Positions 6,292 to 8,640 of a stretch of 8,640 nt of DNA are shown in pieces; the first letter of the stretch is position 1, and every line of letters begins with the position of its first letter. The DNA is from CAYRTD01 sp964426915 (GTDB lineage Bacteria; Bacteroidota; Bacteroidia; Bacteroidales; GCA-2748055): assembly GCA_964426915.1 (NCBI GenBank), contig CAYRTD010000163.1, positions 1 through 8,640 on the forward strand, given 5' to 3'. The notes beneath the pieces were generated by a model, which saw only the letters and a list, made by a program, of their open reading frames with translations, did not search any database and was not told the DNA's origin. Position numbers and translations under genes: made by a program.

Positions 6292-6322
6292 TTTGAACAT
6301 TCTCAAATTCGCCTTATTTTTG
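6292..6322 (+). promoter_or_regulatory. Bacteroidota-type promoter (TTTG-N19-TAnnTTTG) directly before the YkvA gene
   Basis: TTTG at 6292-6295 is followed after exactly 19 bp by TATTTTTG at 6315-6322. This is a full match to the known Bacteroides -33/-7 promoter (TTTG, spacer 19-21, TAnnTTTG). Transcription should begin a few bases after 6322, which is at or next to the ATG at 6327. The message would therefore have little or no leader. Confidence 0.65.
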
Positions 6323-6326
6323 CATT

Positions 6327-6722
6327 ATGGATAGAAAGAGGAGGTATTATAACAGATATAAGAAAAGAGCATCGGAATATCTGAACGATAAATCACGATT
6401 AATTCAGCTCTTGTCAAGTGCGAGAACGAAAATGGAAAGTGGAAGATCTCAGCTAAGTGAGGCTTACGATACGATCCAGGTATTTTATCGCTTATTAAAA
6501 GCTTATGTAAAAGGAGAGTACAGAGACATACCTAGGGAGAAGGTATTACTCATAATCGGAGCATTTATTTATCTGGTTTCTCCTATTGATGCTATATTTG
6601 ATTTCATGCCAGGAGGATTACTGGATGATGCAGCGGTATTTTTCTGGCTGCTCGATTCTATGAAGGGTGAACTGGCAGCTTTCAGAGAATGGGAATATTT
6701 ATCAAGTGAAGAACTAGAATAG
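6327..6722 (+). CDS. YkvA/DUF1232 family membrane-associated protein
   Basis: The 131-residue protein has a basic, helical N-terminal half (1-60) and the DUF1232 core at about 72-110. The core motif YLVSPIDAIFDFMPGGLLDD (82-101) corresponds to the family pattern P-x-D-x-I-P-D-x-I-P-x-x-G-x-x-D-D, with Phe in place of the first usual Pro (IFD rather than IPD). One or two hydrophobic helices (about 73-90 and 100-112) suggest membrane association. The role of the family is not established. The ATG at 6327 is preferred because the N-terminal YNRYKKRASEYLND segment resembles the start of other Bacteroidota YkvA-like proteins. The next Met is at residue 36. The stop codon TAG (6720-6722) overlaps the first bases of a dispersed repeat. 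Confidence 0.9.
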   Translation: MDRKRRYYNRYKKRASEYLNDKSRLIQLLSSARTKMESGRSQLSEAYDTIQVFYRLLKAYVKGEYRDIPREKVLLIIGAFIYLVSPIDAIFDFMPGGLLDDAAVFFWLLDSMKGELAAFREWEYLSSEELE

Positions 6723-7034
6723 AGTCTGTCCATAAGAGTCGGGTGTTTGATTCAGAACCGAACCGCCAATTGGCGGTGAGCTCAGCGAAGCTAATGTTCG
6801 ATATCAAGGCTTGCGAAGCCAGGTCGGTGGCATAAGCTATTCTGCTCTGCGCCTTCAGGCAAGCTTTCAGCGGCCCAAGGGAGGCGCTATACGAACGCGG
6901 TCAACGTATTCCACTTAAATTTATGAGATCCCTCGACCATCTCCCGAAAGCTTTCGGGACGGGACCAGTTCGACTAAATGATATTGAAAACCAAAATCAT
7001 AGTCTCACTGAGTAAACCGGACTTTACAGACAAA
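6721..7034. repeat. Dispersed repeat, copy D: composite about 310-bp element with inverted ends
   Basis: Its ends are GTCTGTCCATAAGAGTC (6724-6740) and GACTTTACAGAC (7020-7031), which are imperfectly inverted. Reading inward from the left it carries, in reverse orientation, the modules of copy A: GAGTCGGGTGT, the perfect 16-bp palindrome ACCGCCAATTGGCGGT (6762-6777), the AGCGAAGCT module, and AATGTTCGATATCAAGG (6792-6808). Next come unshared sequence with GGCTT-GCG-AAGCC (6808-6820) and GCGCCT/AGGCGC (6849-6854, 6882-6887), and then module E in reverse (6908-7011). No open frame of note is present. It lies between the YkvA gene and the end of glutamine synthetase. Confidence 0.75.
6942..6959. 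repeat. Perfect 18-bp palindrome inside copy D
   Basis: TCCCGAAAGCTTTCGGGA is fully self-complementary. In the inverted partner module at 4671-4776 only the central CGAAAGCTTTCG (4726-4737) is fully symmetrical and the flanks differ. Whether it acts as a cruciform, a protein site or part of a larger hairpin is not known. Confidence 0.7.
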
Positions 7035-7042
7035 CACCAGAA

Positions 7043-7083
7043 TAAAAAAAAGAGGTTATCCTTATTTCAGGCTAACCTCTTTC
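7043..7083 (-). terminator. Rho-independent terminator of the glutamine synthetase gene
   Basis: On the minus strand AAAGAGGTTA (7082-7073) pairs perfectly with TAACCTCTTT (7058-7049). The 14-nt loop can add a CCT/AGG pairing, and an unbroken run of eight T (7051-7044) begins in the last base of the stem. It sits about 20 bp after the stop codon of the gene at 7105, so it fits a classic intrinsic terminator. Confidence 0.88.
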
Positions 7084-7104
7084 CAGTTTAGGGTTTAATT
7101 ATTT

Positions 7105-8127
7105 TCAGGCTGGAACAGGTACCTCTGCTTTTTTCACGGTTTTTACAATTATAGCAGCAACTTTATAGGGATCGGCATTGGATGCCGGCCTTCTGTCTTC
7201 CAGTCTGCCTTTCCATCCGTCATCAATCGTTGAAATTGGAATACGGATAGAAGCACCACGATCTGAAATTCCATAGGAAAACTTATCAATCGACTGAGTT
7301 TCATGCAATCCGGTAAGTCTTTTGTGATTGTCTGCACCATAAACTGCCATGTGTTCAGGGATGTATTTTGCGAATTCCTCACAAATAGCAGTAAAGACAT
7401 TCTGATCCCCAGATGTTCTCATCAACCCGTTAGAGAAGTTTGCATGCATTCCCGAACCATTCCAGTCACCATCAACAGGTTTTGGTTGCAGGTTTACCCG
7501 CACACCAAATTTTTCACCCACTCTTTCAGCGAGATACCTTGCTACCCATATCTGATCACCAGCCTCTTTAGCACCTTTAGCAAAAATCTGATACTCCCAC
7601 TGACCTTTCATTACTTCAGCATTAATCCCCTCAATGTTGAGTCCTGCTTCTATACAAGCATCAAGATGCTCCTCTACCATATTTCTTCCGATGTTGTATT
7701 CGGCACCTACAGAACAATAAAAGGGACCCTGGGGAGGAGGATAATAACCCGGAGCAGGAAATCCAAGTGGAGTATGATGATTCAGATCCCATAACACATA
7801 TTCCTGTTCAAAACCAAACCAGAAATCATCATCATCATCATCTATGGTGGCTCTTCCGTTCGATGGATGAGGGGTTCCATCAGAATTTAGAACTTCGGTC
7901 ATCACCAGATAACCGTTTTTCCTTTGAGGATCATTACAGATAAAAACAGGCTTAAGCAGGCAGTCTGAAGAATTTCCGCTGGCCTGTCCAGTTGAGGATC
8001 CGTCGAAGGACCACATGGGAACATCTTCCAGTTTACCACTGAAGTCCGAAAGAACCAGTGTTTTACTTCTCATCATCTGAGTTGGCTTGTACCCGTCAAG
8101 CCAAATGTACTCTAATTTTGATTTCAT
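7105..8127 (-). CDS. glnA: Glutamine synthetase, GSII (eukaryote-like) type
   Basis: It makes glutamine from glutamate, ammonia and ATP in the cytoplasm and is a main entry point of nitrogen. At 340 residues it fits the short GSII class (often called glnII), not the larger GSI or GSIII enzymes. The N-terminal beta-grasp domain has VPMWSFDGSSTGQASG (36-51). The catalytic domain has GFEQEY with Glu107 and Glu109 (105-110), GAEYNIGRN (141-149), INAEVMKGQWEYQ (168-180), the WNGSGMHAN motif with His228 (222-230), ADNHKRLTGLHETQSIDKFS (265-284), DRGASIRIP (289-297) and the latch loop LEDRRPASNADPY with Glu310 (309-321). All expected metal and substrate residues seem present. A run of six Asp (96-101) precedes the catalytic domain. 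The gene is monocistronic, with its own terminator. GSII enzymes are not controlled by adenylylation, so control is probably transcriptional, but no operator was recognised. Confidence 0.97.
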   Translation of the reverse strand: MKSKLEYIWLDGYKPTQMMRSKTLVLSDFSGKLEDVPMWSFDGSSTGQASGNSSDCLLKPVFICNDPQRKNGYLVMTEVLNSDGTPHPSNGRATIDDDDDDFWFGFEQEYVLWDLNHHTPLGFPAPGYYPPPQGPFYCSVGAEYNIGRNMVEEHLDACIEAGLNIEGINAEVMKGQWEYQIFAKGAKEAGDQIWVARYLAERVGEKFGVRVNLQPKPVDGDWNGSGMHANFSNGLMRTSGDQNVFTAICEEFAKYIPEHMAVYGADNHKRLTGLHETQSIDKFSYGISDRGASIRIPISTIDDGWKGRLEDRRPASNADPYKVAAIIVKTVKKAEVPVPA

Positions 8128-8547
8128 AATACTACTTTTAATTTGACACTGTTAAATGTTTTTTTTGTTTATGTCCGTTGTACTCATTCTGCATTGAATC
8201 AGTAAGCCCACAATGTTGGCGGTTCGGTTCTGATTCAGTTACTCTGAATTATCGACAAATTTTAATTTGATTTTCTGTATTTTTTATTTTACACCCCCTC
8301 ATTGCACACTTATATTTTCCAATTTTCTCCTTTTTGATACAAAATAATATAAAATATATTTATTAACCAAATAAATGATTTAAAATTATTATTTATTATC
8401 TTTATAAGGTTTTTACTTTCTTTTTGATTTTATTTGCGGCCTTTTAATTACTGTTTGATATTTTATATAGCATTTTGTAGAAATTTTTATTTATGGTTTT
8501 TTTCTATATGAGGAGGGGGCGCGATAATTTTTTTTATTTTTTTCATT
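8128..8547. other. Very AT-rich region upstream of glutamine synthetase
   Basis: About 420 bp without a gene. It must contain the glutamine synthetase promoter (leftward), but no exact TTTG-N19-21-TAnnTTTG match was found on that strand. From about 8240 to 8500 it is mostly A/T with homopolymer runs. A short G-rich island (GGAGGGGGCGCG, 8512-8523) interrupts it just before the repeat at 8552. No convincing open frames occur on either strand. Confidence 0.5.
8216..8237. repeat. Fragment of the dispersed repeat upstream of glutamine synthetase
   Basis: TTGGCGGTTCGGTTCTGATT followed by CA matches the reverse complement of 6750-6771 in copy D with a single difference over 22 bp. The rest of the element is absent here. 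It lies about 90 bp upstream of the glutamine synthetase start codon, within its 5' regulatory region. Confidence 0.6.
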
Positions 8548-8551
8548 AAAT

Positions 8552-8640
8552 GATCTTGAATTATGATCCAGACACCCGACTTTAAGGACAGACACTAAAT
8601 AGAGTCTGTCCATAATGTCCGATATCTGCGTTGCTGCAAA
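8552..8640. repeat. Dispersed repeat, copy C, continuing past the window end
   Basis: GATCTTGAATTATGATCCAG, then ACACCCGACTTTAAGGACAG, is the right-hand part of one copy. After a short junction, GTCTGTCCATAATGTCCGAT (8604-8623) and CTGCGTTGCTGCAAA start the left arm of a second copy, which the window edge cuts. At the junction GGACAGACACT (8586-8596) and AGAGTCTGTCC (8601-8611) form an 11-bp stem with one mismatch and a 4-nt loop. Confidence 0.8.

Noticed and set aside
7303..7794. 163-codon open frame antisense to glutamine synthetase
   Set aside because: It lies wholly inside a clearly conserved gene on the other strand and shows no domain or hydrophobic pattern of its own, so it is a by-product of codon use.
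1..8640. Window as a complete circular element, because both edges share TGCAAA inside the same repeat
   Set aside because: The overlap is only a few bases of a sequence that occurs several times, and no replication, mobilisation or recombinase gene is present.

Overview
The window looks like chromosomal DNA of a member of the Bacteroidota, probably a Bacteroidia/Marinilabiliales-type free-living organism (that finer placement is inference). Signs for this are an AT-rich genome, A-rich leaders without clear Shine-Dalgarno sites, one exact Bacteroidota-type promoter (TTTG-N19-TAnnTTTG), a CarboxypepD_reg-like domain joined to a von Willebrand A (vWA) domain, a lipoprotein with a Bacteroidota-style surface-export signal, and a short GSII-type glutamine synthetase.

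Layout: 1-245 is a dispersed palindromic repeat cluster with a GC-rich tandem insert. 404-2233 (+) is an exported vWA/DUF3520 protein. 2250-2298 is a strong hairpin between convergent genes. 2388-3117 (-) is a tight two-gene unit, crcB (fluoride channel) followed by a DUF190 gene. 3118-3720 is AT-rich non-coding DNA. 3721-4482 (+) is a probable surface lipoprotein. 4487-4848 is a second repeat cluster built around a 117-bp imperfect palindrome. 4873-5292 (-) is a small membrane protein with a Cys/His motif. 5293-5839 holds no gene but several hairpins. 5840-6220 (+) is a DUF2784 membrane protein. 6327-6722 (+) is a YkvA/DUF1232 membrane protein whose promoter runs almost into its start codon. 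6721-7034 is a third repeat cluster, largely inverted. 7105-8127 (-) is glutamine synthetase with a textbook terminator. 8128-8640 is a very AT-rich upstream region that ends in another repeat copy.

The protein-coding genes are mostly unrelated housekeeping or hypothetical genes. Only crcB and the DUF190 gene form a clear functional pair (fluoride export). I see no defence system, phage, CRISPR array, transposase or biosynthetic cluster. The least ordinary content is the intergenic DNA: a modular family of palindromic repeats occurs as whole or partial copies at both ends of the window and in at least three places inside it, in both orientations, and two copies directly abut gene stop codons. 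It resembles REP/MITE-type non-autonomous elements; no mobilising enzyme lies in the window.
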